This document shows, piece by piece, positions 31,485 to 44,450 of a DNA stretch of 64,000 nucleotides. Position numbers and translations under genes: made by a program. The stretch covers positions 14,999,940-15,063,939 of the forward strand of contig CP136061.1 of assembly GCA_032622095.1 (NCBI GenBank), given 5' to 3'. This stretch comes from Siphonodentalium dalli (lineage: Eukaryota; Mollusca; Scaphopoda; Gadilida; Siphonodentaliidae). The notes under the pieces are model-generated. The model was not told the DNA's origin and did no database searches. It worked only from the letters and a program-made list of their open reading frames with translations. Each line of letters begins with the position of its first letter. Position 1 is the first letter of the stretch.

Positions 31485-32726
31485 GTCCACTCCGGATCAT
31501 AAGGATTCAAGGTGAACTGCCGTGTGGAGAATTTATGAAAATGAATCAACAGAAATCCAGGCGACCAACCAGGACTCACCACGAATCATCGCGAACCACT
31601 GAGAATCATTGTGAACCACTGAGAATCACATGGAACCACTGACAATCGCAGGGAACCACTGAGAACGTCACAAAACACCGACAACTACTTATAATATATT
31701 ATGCCATTTAAAATTAATATTAATATTATGCCATTTTATAAACAGCATTAACCAAAACTTTAGTATTGATAATTATCTTGTCTTGACTTGGGAAATTGAT
31801 AATTTGTGGAAATTGCTGACCTATGCAATACGTTTACCGTTATATACGTAGAATGTGCGCGATGAAACGCCAATGACACATGGTTTGTCGCGGTGATCGC
31901 TAATGACGCATGGTATGTCCCGGTGATTCTTGGTCGCGGTGATCGCCAATGACACATCGTGTGTCCCGGTGATTCGTCGTCGTATAATTCGTCGGTGAGC
32001 TTCTGAAACGTCGTACCTCAGGAAAATCAAATTGTTCAGGAGACACCAAAAACTATCGCTGGAACTAGAATTGGTTTCTGCCAATAACTTCGCACAATAT
32101 CACAGTTGTTATAATATATACATTTCAATTCAATTATCTTCCAGTTGATGAGAAAACATGAATTGATTGTGTCATGCGACACTTTCGAAGTTAAAAATTG
32201 AAATCCTGTTTATACGACATTTAGTTTTGACGATTTCCACAGCTTCATTTGTCTCTGTCACTCAGGATAAGGTGTATACGCACTCCAACCGTTTCTTCTT
32301 CAAAACAATCCAATCAGAATTATCCTATTATGAACGGTTTCGAAACTTCGCGGGGAACCCAGATGCGTCATTTTAGAACACCACTGTCCTAGATAAACAA
32401 CGAAAATGGCATTTATAATTGAAATTGTGACAAGTTATCTGAGGAAGTTATGAAATCGAACCCGTAGATTCCGAAAATACAAAAACAAATTTCGTGCCAA
32501 AATGGCAGGTACGACCTTTTAGAAGCCCAACGAAGAATTAGTGAAGTTTGGGTAAAGCTGCTGAGATCATGTTCATTACACCATAGCGCTAGCTAAGCCT
32601 CGCCACTCAAATGTTAGGAGTGGGTTACCATGAATCACTTTCCCCCTAAAAAAAAAGCCATGCATGGTGTTCAGTGTTTTGCATATCGCACAATGTTTAG
32701 ATAATGGGACATGGTTATTGCTTCAT
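31485..32726. other. Unassigned with two short arrays
   Basis: A 22-24 base unit with GAACCACTGAGAATC recurs at about 31590-31665. A unit of about 50 bases with GTCCCGGTGATTC and AATGACACAT recurs at about 31860-31975; both are imperfect. No exon recognised. Confidence 0.5.
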
Positions 32727-33136
32727 CAGGTCAGGAACATCCTGAATTCAATTGTTATAGTTATATATAACTATTCGAGTTCAATTGGACAGTGCTAAAT
32801 ATATACACTAATTCCATGAGTTTGTTGACACTTTTCGATTACACATCTCAGTTCGCAGACAAATTGCGCTCGTAGCAACAGTACAACAAATGAAGAATTC
32901 TCCTCATGTATATATTAGTTTTGCAACATTTTTATGCAAGCTTATTCTATTTATTAGTGGCACAATTATGCCTTTCTAAATGGAATTAATATAATGACAC
33001 GATCACTTTTTCATAAAACACATATAGAACAACTGAATATTAATTCACTTCCATATTTGTGAAATATCACTTTGAATTATCCCTCTTTTTTCTAATTCAC
33101 AAAACGGTAATAAACATTCAACTATTATAGTTAAAC
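32727..33136. mobile_element. Inverted, worn relative of the 26.1-kb MITE
   Basis: Begins CAGGTCAGGAACATCCTGAA, the terminus of the element at 26078. Read in reverse from 33136, ACTATAATAGTTG, TTACCGTTTTGTGAATT, AGAGGGATAATTCAAA and TGATATTTCACAAATAT match the interior next to the left end of that element. The opposite terminus is missing or decayed. It has only single ACTATTATAGT words, without the satellite. Confidence 0.6.
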
Positions 33137-33149
33137 ACATACTCTTAGT

Positions 33150-33480
33150 AACCCGGGTGCTTACATAGTACCAACAGTTGATGCTATCCCTGTCTCGTGG
33201 GGAGTACCAACATACTTGTACTCTAGAAAATCAACTACTTATAGGTACAATGTAGTACCAACATCTGTTTATGTAGATGGGTTTATACCAAATCGTGGTA
33301 CATTGCAGTACCAAATGTTGTTACTATATGGTCCCAAATTGTTAGTACTCAATGTCAATAGGCACCAACTAGTACCAAATGTTGATGTTACGTACTAACT
33401 AGTACCAAATGGTGGTGCTATATAGTACCAAATGATGGTGCTATATCGTACCAAATGATGGTGCTATGTTGTACCAAATT
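33150..33480 (+). repeat. Degenerate AGTACCAAATG repeats
   Basis: AGTACCAAATGATGGTGCTA and variants recur about every 21-36 bases, clearest at 33368-33480. The start (CTCGTGGGGAGTACC) resembles 1485. A 60-codon frame across it is periodic, not a gene. Confidence 0.6.
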
Positions 33481-34094
33481 GTAAATGGCTAAATGTAAAT
33501 TTGATGTGTGATATACTGCATGGGAACTTGAGAATATGTTTCAATCGCCCCATATAGCCACATGGTCCAGACGAATCATCTAATCGATGGTTTTAATAGA
33601 CGACTAAGTAGCCCATTACCAGACAATATATTCGCTATTCTGAATTGTCGTGAATTACGCTAATTCTTTGTTTGAAATAATTGAACAAAATTGCACCATA
33701 TTAATTATAAAATACAAACCCTCTAAATTAATAAATACGTTTTAACAATGGCACACATGAAGCCAACCACGAAGCTATCACTCAACCATTTGAAAATTCC
33801 AGAATCAAGGTACAACCTCCATTTTCTTCAATTAATACTGTTCCGATTCCCTTACGGTGTCATTGGACAGAATATGGAAAATAACTAAAATAGCGTGCTT
33901 TTGATACTGAGGTCTATATCAGGTACTACGAAGTGCATACATATACTTAATTGCATAATAGGTGTTCCAGATATTTTTTATAAACTATCAAGCATCAGAA
34001 TCGGTTGCCATTTATGTCATAGTATTTAAAGAATATACAATTGGCGTAATATATCTATTTCACAAGAATGAGTTGATATTTTTGGGAGGACATG
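33481..34094. other. Unassigned sequence
   Basis: No exon, array or element end that I can support. Confidence 0.4.
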
Positions 34095-35390
34095 AACGTG
34101 GCGACAGAGATTATGTTGTTATGGGAGGATAGCCACGTGACGTGTGCGTCATAGAATGATAGCAACGCAGTCATCATGTATGTCAGTTGTTTTACTACTT
34201 ACTCGTATTCAAATATTCGAAATTGATATGTATGCCATCGAGTTGACTTATAGTTGGTTCGTCTGAAGAACTATGTTGAGTTTATGCTGTATATGCCACG
34301 TAAAATATTGTATGTTCGATCACATCAGCCCTCGGTAATCGCTGAACATGAATGATTGCCTTTTAATTACATGTAGTTTCTTTTATATAGTACTTTTAAA
34401 ATGTTATTTTGCTTCACCCTTTATATACTAAATGAACTTTCCCAGTCAGTTAAAATATGTACATCGGAATGGTTTATTGTTTATTTGGAGGGATGTGTTG
34501 GCGATAAAAGCAGACGGCAGATAAATAAAAATGCAGAAGGAGCCCTATTTATTGAGGGAAATGTTTAGATAATACGTTCAAAAACAGGTCGTTTGTTGAA
34601 AGTATTATCTGAATATGTGCTATGGGATAAAGGGTCGAAACATGATATGACATGCGCTTAGCATGGCATATAGTCAGCAAACTGCAACTGATGATGGTCT
34701 TATCAAAACATTCTGGCATCTTTTTAACTCATTGGGAGTAATTTTCAAAAACCTAGAAATTCTACCTTTGGCATTAAATGAATCTTATTTTGGTGGGGTA
34801 CGTTCTAAAACTATTTTTAAAATTCTAATAAACCGCTCCAGGGTCCAGCTTCCACCTCAAAATTAATGTCATCAGAACGAGGAGCAATTTGTCTGCGAGA
34901 AATTGGGACCTTGGTCATCATCAACGTGGCGACAGAGATTATGTTGTTATGGGAGGATAGCCACGTGACGTGTGCGTCATAGAATGATAGCAACGCAGTC
35001 ATCATGTATGTCAGTTGTTTTACTACTTACTCGTATTCAAATATTCGAAATTGATATGTATGCCATCGAGTTGACTTATAGTTGGTTCGTCTGAAGAACT
35101 ATGTTGAGTTTATGCTGTATATGCCACGTAAAATATTGTCAGCAAACTGCAACTGATGATGGTCTTATCAAAACATTCTGGCATCTTTTTAACTCATTGG
35201 GAGTAATTTTCAAAAACCTAGAAATTCTACCTTTGGCATTAAATGAATCTTATTTTGGTGGGGTACGTTCTAAAACTATTTTTAAAATTTTAATAAACCG
35301 CTCCAGGGTCCAGCTTCCACCTCAAAATTAATGTCATCAGAACGAGGAGCAATTTGTCTGCGAGAAATTGGGACCTTGGTCATCATCACA
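34095..35390 (+). repeat. Segmental tandem duplication with an extra 360 bp
   Basis: Block A (34095-34308, from ACGTGGCGACAGAGATTATG to ACGTAAAATATTG) recurs at 34922-35138. Block B (34671-34918, from TCAGCAAACTGCAACTGATG to GACCTTGGTCATCATCA) recurs at 35139-35388. In the first copy A and B are separated by about 360 bases; in the second they are fused. The copies are nearly identical, so the event is recent. Block B is the left part of the dispersed repeat at 7190. Confidence 0.85.
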
Positions 35391-36110
35391 TTTAGCCTCG
35401 AATCTTCTTTAATATGCCTACAGCAGACAACCTCCCCTTTCTTTTGACATCCATACATTTGTGCACCACCTTCATTATGTGGGGAAATTATATGACGGAT
35501 AGGTTAAAAGTCGTTAATTCTTTCACTATACTTATGTTGACAAACGGAAATGCCGTAAGGTCCTTCAGCCAGTGATCCATTCTGACTTTTTATTGTCATT
35601 CCGGAGGGCTAGGTGTGATGTTCGTTGACCCGAACAGATGTGTCACCTGGTCAGGCACCCACTTACCTGAATTGGTTAACCTATACAAAAAAAGATGTGC
35701 TATGGGATAAACTACTCATCAATGTTATTTTAGTATAGAAAGGGTTACGTGTGATACATATATTTACATTAGGTGGACGTGAAGGATGTGTGTTGGAGTT
35801 TCGTCATGACAACCCGCGTCATCGCGGCTACGTAACTATAAAGTTCCCACTATTTAACGATTTCCAACTCAAAATCCATCTTCATGTTAATACAGTTCAC
35901 AAAAATGTAATTATAATAATTTAAAATGTCGGTATACTATTAAACCACACAGTATAAAGGCATCGTTACGAGTAAAATATCGGAATACTATTATTAATTT
36001 AATTTTTTTGCGAATCACAAATTGTTCATAAATCATGAATAGTTATGAGGTTGTGATTCGCCAAGATGCCATTTAATTGTGTAATTATATTAGGAAACTG
36101 AGATTATTAC
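35391..36110. repeat. Right part of a dispersed repeat, then unassigned
   Basis: 35391-35670 matches 7787-8060 (CATACATTTGTG, GTTGACAAACGGAAATGC, CATTCTGACTT, CATTCCGGAGGGCTAGG). GTGCTATGGGATAAA at 35697 matches 34618. 35700-36110 shows AT-rich sequence with an imperfect inversion around GCGAATCACAA/TTGTGATTCGC at 36010-36062. Confidence 0.5.
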
Positions 36111-36114
36111 TTAA

Positions 36115-36443
36115 CCCTTCCATGACCAGTGCTTTCTGAAATGTTGCAAAAAACCGTGTGCCAATACATTCTCTTTAAAATGCGAGTCTCCCATAGTGAG
36201 CCTCGTATGAACAAGAGAATACATACATTGGCCTAACAATATTTACCTTCACAGCTAGTGCATTCTCTTTTGGTGATCCTCATATATGTATAGGATAATA
36301 CATTAGCCTAACAATATTTACAATGACCTTGTGATCCAGTGATATATCATGCGATGCTCCTCATGTGAGACTCGCATATATACGGGAATGCACTGGCACA
36401 TGGTTGTTAATGTTGCACCAGCGTCGCTCCCGACATGAAAGGG
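36115..36443. mobile_element. TTAA-flanked MITE with decayed hairpin modules
   Basis: TTAA (36111-36114) then CCCTTCCATG; at the right CATGAAAGGG then TTAA (36444-36447), so both target duplications are intact. Inside are three worn versions of the GCCAATGCATTCTC hairpin module (about 36170-36235, 36258-36312, 36345-36396). The right sub-terminal GCACCAGCGTCGCTCCCG matches 1325-1345. piggyBac-like by ends and target. Confidence 0.75.
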
Positions 36444-36505
36444 TTAAATAATCTGCCTTCTAAGATGAGATAATTACATCGGGTACGCGAGATATGCCAC
36501 ATTAA

Positions 36506-36640
36506 ATAGGAGTGACGTAATTCATTTGTTGATACTCACTCTTATCTATATTTATGAATAGGAGTGACGTAAATCATGTGTTGATACTCTCTTGTTTTTG
36601 TATAAATAGGAGTGACGTAATTCATTTGTTGATACTCCAT
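36506..36640 (+). repeat. Tandem repeat, unit 50-60 bp, 3 copies
   Basis: ATAGGAGTGACGTAATTCAT and TTGATACTC recur three times with unequal spacers. It lies about 165 bases before the left LTR. GTGACGTAA resembles a CRE/ATF half, which is only a note. Confidence 0.75.
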
Positions 36641-36805
36641 GAATATTATCACAACATATGTTGATACTCACTGTTATCTATTTATATTGTAAACAAGTCT
36701 ATATGATATAGTTGTTATCTGAAATAAAATATATGTTTTCTAGATGAAGGTGTTTACGTATTTTTTCTAGTAAGCGAGAAAAGCGGTGGTTCTTCGCTTA
36801 GATGC

Positions 36806-37606
36806 TGTTGCGTCGGGCCGTCGATGAATTTTAAGAGGACTGTATTTTAGTTTCGACTAGTTTCGACTGGATGTGATCCCCATGATTTGGCAAATGATTG
36901 GTCGAGATGAATTGTATATAAGATTTGGTTTATGTACAAGAAATTAACATTTGATAATTGGCATTTGTTTGTCTGAGATTTGGTTTTTGACCTTATGACT
37001 TAATTTATAATTGCGTCGTGTTATTCACATTCCAAATGTCACTATGTGAATTTATATATGTCCGAATGTTTCTGTGTCACTCTATAAGAAGGTGTATAAT
37101 GTCCGAATGTTTCTGGTACATCCAATTTATGAATTTATATATGTCCGAATGTTTCTGTGTCACTCTATAAGAAGGTGTATAATGTCCGAATGTTTCTGGT
37201 ACATCCAATTTATGAATTTATATATGTCCGACGATTTCTTCTAATCCATTGAATAACATATAAGAATATGAATGAATGTCACGTCTTCTTCTTGAACTAT
37301 AATGTTCCACAATATTCCTTTGATATATACTGAATATCTATAGGATTGAACTCCTATATATATGAATTTCTCTCCATGAAGGATCCATATATATTACACG
37401 CAATGGCTAATCCCATAGGTGTTGACCACGCCGGAGTTCTTGAAGCAGTGATACGGGCACAGACATGTCTCTGAGTTTTGTACACTAGAGATGGAATGTC
37501 TGAGAAAGTTCTGTGAACTCTTTTCTCACGGTAATGAGGGTATCTCAAAATCTCACTTCAAGATAAATTATAGGTCTGTTTCAAATCTCAGAGTAATGCC
37601 TTAAAT
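36806..37606 (-). repeat. BEL/Pao LTR, downstream copy
   Basis: On the plus strand it begins TGTTGCGTCGGGCCGTCGAT. It is about 88 bases longer than its partner, mostly because an 83-base segment containing GTCCGAATGTTTCTG and TATAAGAAGGTGTATAATG is present twice. Otherwise it is almost identical to the LTR at 43733. Confidence 0.9.
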
Positions 37607-38099
37607 TGATTTTCACTAATTTTATCTGAGTTTAGGATGTCTCAGAATTGAGGGGTAAAAATATAATTTTCAGTATTGTTTTGAACGTTTAAATTTAAAC
37701 TGTTATTTCTTTTCGACAGATAGAAAGGTAGAGTGAAGGAAAAGCAAGAAAAAGCTTACTCGGCTGTGACTCCTACCAATTAAATCTTACGATTTTTAAC
37801 TAACAAATTCCTACAAACATGATAACAACTAATAACTACAAGTATAAGTCTATTTGAAATGAAACAACTGTCAGCAAAGTCATTCTGAATTCAACAACTA
37901 TACAACTCTTGACTGTACACTGAACGCCTCCAAATGATTAGCATCTGTTTACTCTAACTCGTGATCATGGATATGATCACATTGATCAGTAATATCAACT
38001 ATGTTCTCAACTTAATACTAACAACTCTCTATATTATCAATTGACAAAATCAAGTTTCGAAAATACCATTTGTATTTACAATATAAACAACATATAAAC

Positions 38100-41000
38100 T
38101 CAATCATCATGTGATTCCAACAATCTCAATTTCTGAATCGGCCTTCTAATTTTACCACGAGAGGTTTTGATCATGACAGATCGAACAAGATCATCTCTAC
38201 CAGGATAAACTTCGACTACTCTCCCTAATAGCCAATCTAGTTTCTTGGTGTTATCATCAGAGACCAAAACTACGTCATCAACTTTCATATTAGACTGGAG
38301 CTCTTGCCATTTTGTCAATTTATTCAATTCTGTCAGATATTCTCGACTCCAACGATTCCAAAATTGTTTGGACAATCGTTGTCGATAATTCCATCTTTTA
38401 CCTAATGGAATATCTTTTAACTCCTTGTCCACCAGTGGAAGATTTTTCAAACTCCTTCCTATCAAAAGGTGTCCAGGTGTTAATGGTAAGGGATCATTTT
38501 TATCTGCTGAAATGTCCGTTAGAGGTCTTGAATTAATTTGTGCCTCAATATCCGTTAAGACTGTTTGCATCTCCGAGAAATTTAATCTCGCCTTGCCGAG
38601 AATTTTCTTCAATGGAGTTTTTACACTTCTAACGAGTCTTTCATAAAACCCGCCATGCCATGGAGATTTTTCAGTGATGAATTTCCATGTCAGCCCTTTG
38701 CTTGCTACATACGTTTCTATCGTTTTCTGTTGATCGGGTGTATCTAACATCTTACATAAGATGCTTGAAGCCTTTTTGAACGACTTGGCATTATCTGAAT
38801 AGACCACAGAACATGTACCGCGCCTATGGATCATCCGTTCAAACCCTCTAAGAAACTCTACAGCAGTCATATCTGATACAAGTTCAATATGGACTGCTCT
38901 GGTTACCATGCAAGTGAATAAAAGAATATAGCACTTACTAGAATTCTGATCCTTGTATACATACAACGGTCCGGCGTAATCAAGACCGACATGTGTGAAC
39001 GGAGGTGAAATATTAATTCTCTCTGAAGGTAAAGGAGCCATTTTCTGATTGGCAAGACTGATTTCTTTGCATGTCAAGCAACCATGTAGAATCCTTCTAA
39101 TTTCTTAACGACCCCTAATCAACCAATAATTCTGTCTCAGGTAGTAAAGGGTCTGTGCCACACCTGCATGACAATTCGAAATGTGAAATTTCATAACTAA
39201 CATTTCGACCAATTTATCGCCATGTGGCAAGATAATTGGGTTCCGTGAAGAGAGAATTTCAATCTCCCTCCTACAACCAAGATTTGTCTGGTTTTATCCC
39301 AAATAGGATCCAACTGCCTCAAACTGCTTTCAGTTGATACAGATTTACCAGCCTTTAGCGCGTCAATCTCTGACTTAAAAGCCTTCAATTGCAATCGCCG
39401 TAGCCAAAACAATTCTTCTTGTCGCTTCCGGGTTAACTTGTTAGTATTAACATGTGGGACTGCTCCAGTTCTCCTCCCATGGAGAGATCTATATCTGTTA
39501 GCCCAGTGTCTTACTCTCATAAAAACACCAATGAATTTGTCAAATTCATTATATCTTTCAAGATATTCCTTTAGTGGGTCCACTGTGTTGGCAACAGATG
39601 TTATCAAATTAACCAGGTTAGCCTCATTTAACCTGTTGGTTTTGATTTTTAGTTTTCCATCAGCTGATCTCTGAGCGGTGTCAGATATATGACCTGGATT
39701 CTGGGTCCATTGTTTTCTGTCAGATTTGAGGAGATTAGGACCATTCCACCATATTTCTGAGTGTAAAAGAGTGTCTGCAGAGCACCCACGACTACACAGG
39801 TCAGCTGGGTTCAATTTCCCAGATATGTGATGCCAAGATGTCGGTTCTACTAAACTTTGAATTTCTGCTACTCTATTTGCAACAAACACCTGCCAAAGAT
39901 GTGCTGGTTTGTTGATCCATGCGAGGGCTACTTGGCTGTCGCTGTAACAGTGGATTGATTGTATTGGGAGCTGTATTTCTCTTTCCACATATTTGACAAG
40001 TCTGGCTGTAATTAAACTTGCCATTAGTTCAAGTTCCGGTATCGTCCTTCTATCCTTTAAAGGTGCAACTCTAGTTTTTGAGCATATGTTTGTTACATGT
40101 ACCTCTCCCGTTTTTAAATCTTCTACTCTCATATAGATTACGGAGCCATGGGACAGCTGGCACGCGTCTCCGAATGCATGTAACGTGAATACAGCTGATC
40201 CAAAATGAGCTGGCACAATACATCTTTCTACTTTAATCTCGTCCAATTTTGGAATTTCATGTTTCCAGTTCCTCCATTCCGCCGACATTTCATCAGGCAA
40301 CTTCTCGTCCCATTCCGAGACTAATGACCATGATTTCTGAAAGATCTGCTTTGCCTTTATGGTAAATGGCGACAATAGACCCATTGAGTCGTATATCCTA
40401 TTCAACTGACGCAAAACAGTTCTCTTTGTCTCTATTGTTACGTTCTCCATTGTGTCACAAAATGAAAACATCAGTTTGTCATCGTAAGGGATATATTTAA
40501 CCCCTAGCGCCTTTGTCGAGTAGTCTGTTGCATCGGAAAATGTTATATGTTGGTCCTTTGCTAAGTCTTCTTCATTTAGCAATTTCAAAGCTTCTTGGTC
40601 GTTGGAGATAAATTTTCTTAAAGGAAACCCGCCGGTCCTCAATACCTCTTTCATGTTGACGGCTAAATTTGCTGCCTCTTCTGCTGTTTCACAGCCTGTT
40701 AATACGTCGTCAACGAAGATATTATGAGCAATTTCTGTTGCAGCAAGTGGATAAACCTCACACTTGCTTTTGACATGTTGTAAAACTGTATGAATGCTCG
40801 AAAATGGTGAGCAGGATAACCCGAATATAACTGTAGTCAATTTGTAGATATCCGGTTCCCTGTTTGTTTCCATATTTCTCCATAGAAATCGCTGGAGATT
40901 TTGATCCTCTTCTATCATTTCTATCTGTAGAAACATTTTTTCTATATCTGCGACGAGGGCCACTTTGTGGCGTCGGAATCTAATGAGTATCGCAAGGAGA

Positions 41001-43618
41001 TCTGGTTGCAGCGCAGGTCCTGTCAATAATCCATCATTAAGGCTTATTCCCTGTGGGCCGATTGCGGATCCGTCGAAGGCGATTCTCACCTTCGTAGTGG
41101 TCTTGTCGTTCCTGACTATCGGATGATGTGGGAGATACCATGTGATTAGTCCCTTCTCATCCTCATTTTCGACCTTTACTGCTCTTCCCTTTTCGATCAG
41201 CTCCTGAATCTGACTCTGGTAATCATTTTCGAGTTTTGGGTGATTCCGTAACCTTTTCTCGAGTGACATCAATCTTTTGACAACATTGGATTTGTTAGAT
41301 GTAGTTATTTTCGCCATTACATCACCATTTGTTATTAAGCCAGTAACATACTGTTGTCTTGACTCATCATATCTCGTTTTCTCTTCATATTGGCGTATAG
41401 CTTCAAATTCTGTGTGCGATTTCTTCTGATTCTCTTGGTGTGTAATTCCGATATGCTCTAAATCCCAATGCATCTTCGCAATCGCCGTCTCATCTGCGAT
41501 ATTTATTGACAATCTATTTACCGCATTTTCTGGGCTTGATTGTATTCCTGTACTTTTTGGATAAGATCCTGATATGATCCATCCAAAGTGTGTTTTATGG
41601 GCAGTCGGACCTCCTGTAGAGACTATCTTATCTGCCATAATTATCTTGTTGCAATCCTGTATACCCAGCATGACGTCTACTTCTCTTGGTGACCTGGGGT
41701 AATTATCAGCTGACTGTAACTCCCTAAAGTGTGGCATTCTCTGTAAATTAATGTCCACCTCACTTAACTCTGCGCTTGGCTTATCCATGACATAGGCACG
41801 AATTTCAAATGTCTCTCCATGCCAATCTGGTATGATAGATGACAGATGGAATGTGACTTCTTCTGTTTGAAGTTCCATTTCCTGTCCACCTGCTAATGTG
41901 AATTTTCCGTGTACTTCTTTTCCACGTAATCCTATTTTCTTCGCCATCCTTCTGGAAATGAACGAAGTCCCGCTACCTGTGTCGAACAGTATGGTCGCTG
42001 TTGACACGGTCATAGCCGATTCTATCTTAGCTGTAGCACTCTGCATTATAATTCTGTGTCTAGCATCTGAGGCTTTAATTAATCCAGCTGAAGATTTGAT
42101 CGTCTCGTGTTCCTCTTCTTGTGATTTTCCTGTGCGGAAATCCCGTTGTGTGTGCTCTATTCTATCTCTGTGTAGAATTTCATGATGTCTTCTGTTGCAT
42201 CTTGAACAATGAGCTTTATCACATTGTTTTACGAAATGTGATCCTATTTTGAGACAGTTAAAGCATGCCTTTGCATCTTTAACACGCTGTGTCCTCTCAT
42301 CGATGGTCATCTTTGGTAATGACCAACATTTTGATGGATCACCTGCATGTTTTTTGTCACAAAACATACAGTTTCTCCAGTCTTTTGGCACACGATCCTT
42401 ACTATCTTGCTTGGTAATATTCAGAGCGTGTGCACTTGATTTCTTCCACTCCTTTCTATTATAGTCCTTCTCAGACTTCTTCTCTGTCTTCTTATCCGAA
42501 TCATCTCCTATTCGCCTACCTACTAGCACTGCTTCTTCCAATTTGGACAGTAGTTGGTCAAATGTCATGGGGAGTTCTTGTGTTGATCCGTCTCTCTCGC
42601 GTTTAATCTGCTCAGCGTCCCATCGTCTCATTAACCCTTTTGGTATCTTTGGTCTGACTAGAGCAGTAAATATCCAGCTACTACTCACGAAATTACGGTC
42701 GTTCTTAGTTTTACGCAGTAGATAATTCCAACTCGCTTGCAGTTTCGAGAACAGCGGTTCTAATTCTCTGTTATTGGTGTTCCGGGCTGGCTTGATGTTT
42801 GCTATGTCCAAAATCGCTTGCTGTAGTAAAACCATAGCATCTCCATACTTGGATTCCAAGACATTCAATATCTCCCCATAAGTAGGTGTCTTTAATGATA
42901 GCGCCATATTGAGCGGTTCACAATCAAGCACGCTATAAATGTAATGTGTTTTCTCAGCATCAGTGTATATTGATTTATCTATCTCCGATCGGACTAATTC
43001 CTTCCATGTGTCCCACATATCCGTCTGACCCCTAAATTTGGGAATCTGGATCTCTCTTTTCCGCTGGTTAATTTGTTCTATTGCTGTGACAAACTGGTCT
43101 GAAGTAATGCCGGTATTAATACCCTTAAAAGCTTCCACGAGCGACTCTGTTAACTGTTGGGCAGTAATTTCTGATTTATTACTCCCTGTCTCTGACCTGC
43201 TCGAATTCTTGTCAACATTTTGAGAGCGTCCCCATTTGTCATTTAGCATTTGTACCTGAGTTTGTATGGTGCTAAAATTTGATCGATAGTGTTCTTCGTT
43301 CTCATTTTCCTTTTCAAGCGCCCTTTCCTCTAATGTGTTTAGCCGACTCTCATTTTCAGGATGAAAATCAACTTGATCCTGTACTTCCTGTAAATCAACA
43401 TGCATTCGTGCTAATTGCTCAAATTCAGCAGTGGTTGACCGGACTGAAAATTCCGATTCTTCGGATCGAATATCTGCTGTTACATTCATTACTGCTTCCT
43501 GGTAATACTTTGACACAGTCTTCTCGTATTTTGTATAGCGTGTTCTACATAACTTTCGCCTCTCTAGCAATTTATCAATATTAAGGTCTGAACTCATGTT
43601 TAAATTGATAAATTTCAA
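38100..43618 (-). mobile_element. BEL/Pao coding region (Gag, PR, RT, RH, IN)
   Basis: From the N-terminus: a charged, partly coiled-coil Gag-like region; a Cys/His region with CFNCLKIGSHFVKQC and CSRCNRRHHEILH knuckles; an aspartic protease site LFDTGSGTSFIS; a reverse transcriptase with the FVDDVLTG variant of the YxDD box usual in BEL/Pao; an RNase H with LHAFGDACQ; and, at about 38.1-39.1 kb, an integrase with LDYAGPL, VYSDNAKSF and FYERLVRS as the D,D,E segments, followed by a C-terminal module with WLLGRVVEVYPG. The family is BEL/Pao by domain order and motifs. Treated as a fossil; about one break. Confidence 0.92.
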
Positions 43619-43732
43619 TGAAAGATTATCTAACTTGAATCAAACTAACTCAACTTTCTCAATCTTAATAAGAACTCAATATATCCAAAGAATTTGCTAA
43701 ATAGGGATCACAATCCGGTTCGAGGGACCATA

Positions 43733-44445
43733 TGTTGCGTCGGGCCGTCGATGAATTTTAAGAGGACTGTATTTTAGTTTCGACTAGTTTGGATGTGATC
43801 CCCATGATTTGGCAAATGATTGGTCGAGATGAATTGTATATAAGATTTGGTTTATGTACAAGAAATTAACATTTGATAATTGGCATTTGTTTGTCTGAGA
43901 TTTGGTTTTTGACCTTATGACTTAATTTATAATTGCGTCGTGTTATTCACATTCCAAATGTCACTATGTGAATTTATATATGTCCGAATGTTTCTGTGTC
44001 ACTCTATAAGAAGGTGTATAATGTCCGAATGTTTCTGGTACATCCAATTTATGAATTTATATATGTCCGACGATTTCTTTTAATCCATTGAATAACATAT
44101 AAGAATATGAATGAATGTCACGTCTTCTTCTTGAACTATAATGTTCCACAATATTCCTTTGATATATACTGAATATCTATAGGATTGAACTCCTATATAT
44201 ATGAATTTCTCTCCATGAAGGATCCATATATATTACACGCAATGGCTAATCCCATAGGTGTTGACCACGCCAGAGTTCTTGAAGCAGTGATACGGGCACA
44301 GACATGTCTCTGAGTTTTGTACACTAGAGATGGAATGTCTGAGAAAGTTCTGTGAACTCTTTTCTCACGGTAATGAGGGTATCTCAAAATCTCACTTCAA
44401 GATAAATTATAGGTCTGTTTCAAATCTCAGAGTAATGCCTTAACA
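43733..44445 (-). repeat. BEL/Pao LTR, upstream copy
   Basis: 713 bases on the plus strand from TGTTGCGTCGGG to GCCTTAACA. In element orientation this is the 5' LTR, which would hold the promoter. It carries a single copy of the 83-base segment that is doubled in the other LTR. Confidence 0.92.
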
Positions 44446-44450
44446 GATGC

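Larger units (their letters stand above)
36806..44445 (-). mobile_element. BEL/Pao LTR retrotransposon, young copy
   Basis: A 7.64-kb element in reverse orientation with LTRs at both ends, a 5-bp target duplication GATGC (36801-36805 and 44446-44450), and a coding region in the BEL/Pao order: Gag-like, protease, reverse transcriptase, RNase H, integrase. A TGG-started primer-binding-like site lies two bases inside the upstream LTR (minus strand, near 43730). The LTRs are nearly identical apart from copy-number differences, so the insertion is recent on a genomic scale. It looks close to whole, with about one break in the coding region. No envelope-like gene is seen. Confidence 0.92.

Noticed and set aside
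37354-37548. Small frame repeated at 44193-44387
   Set aside because: Both are inside the two LTRs of the BEL/Pao element and simply reflect LTR identity.
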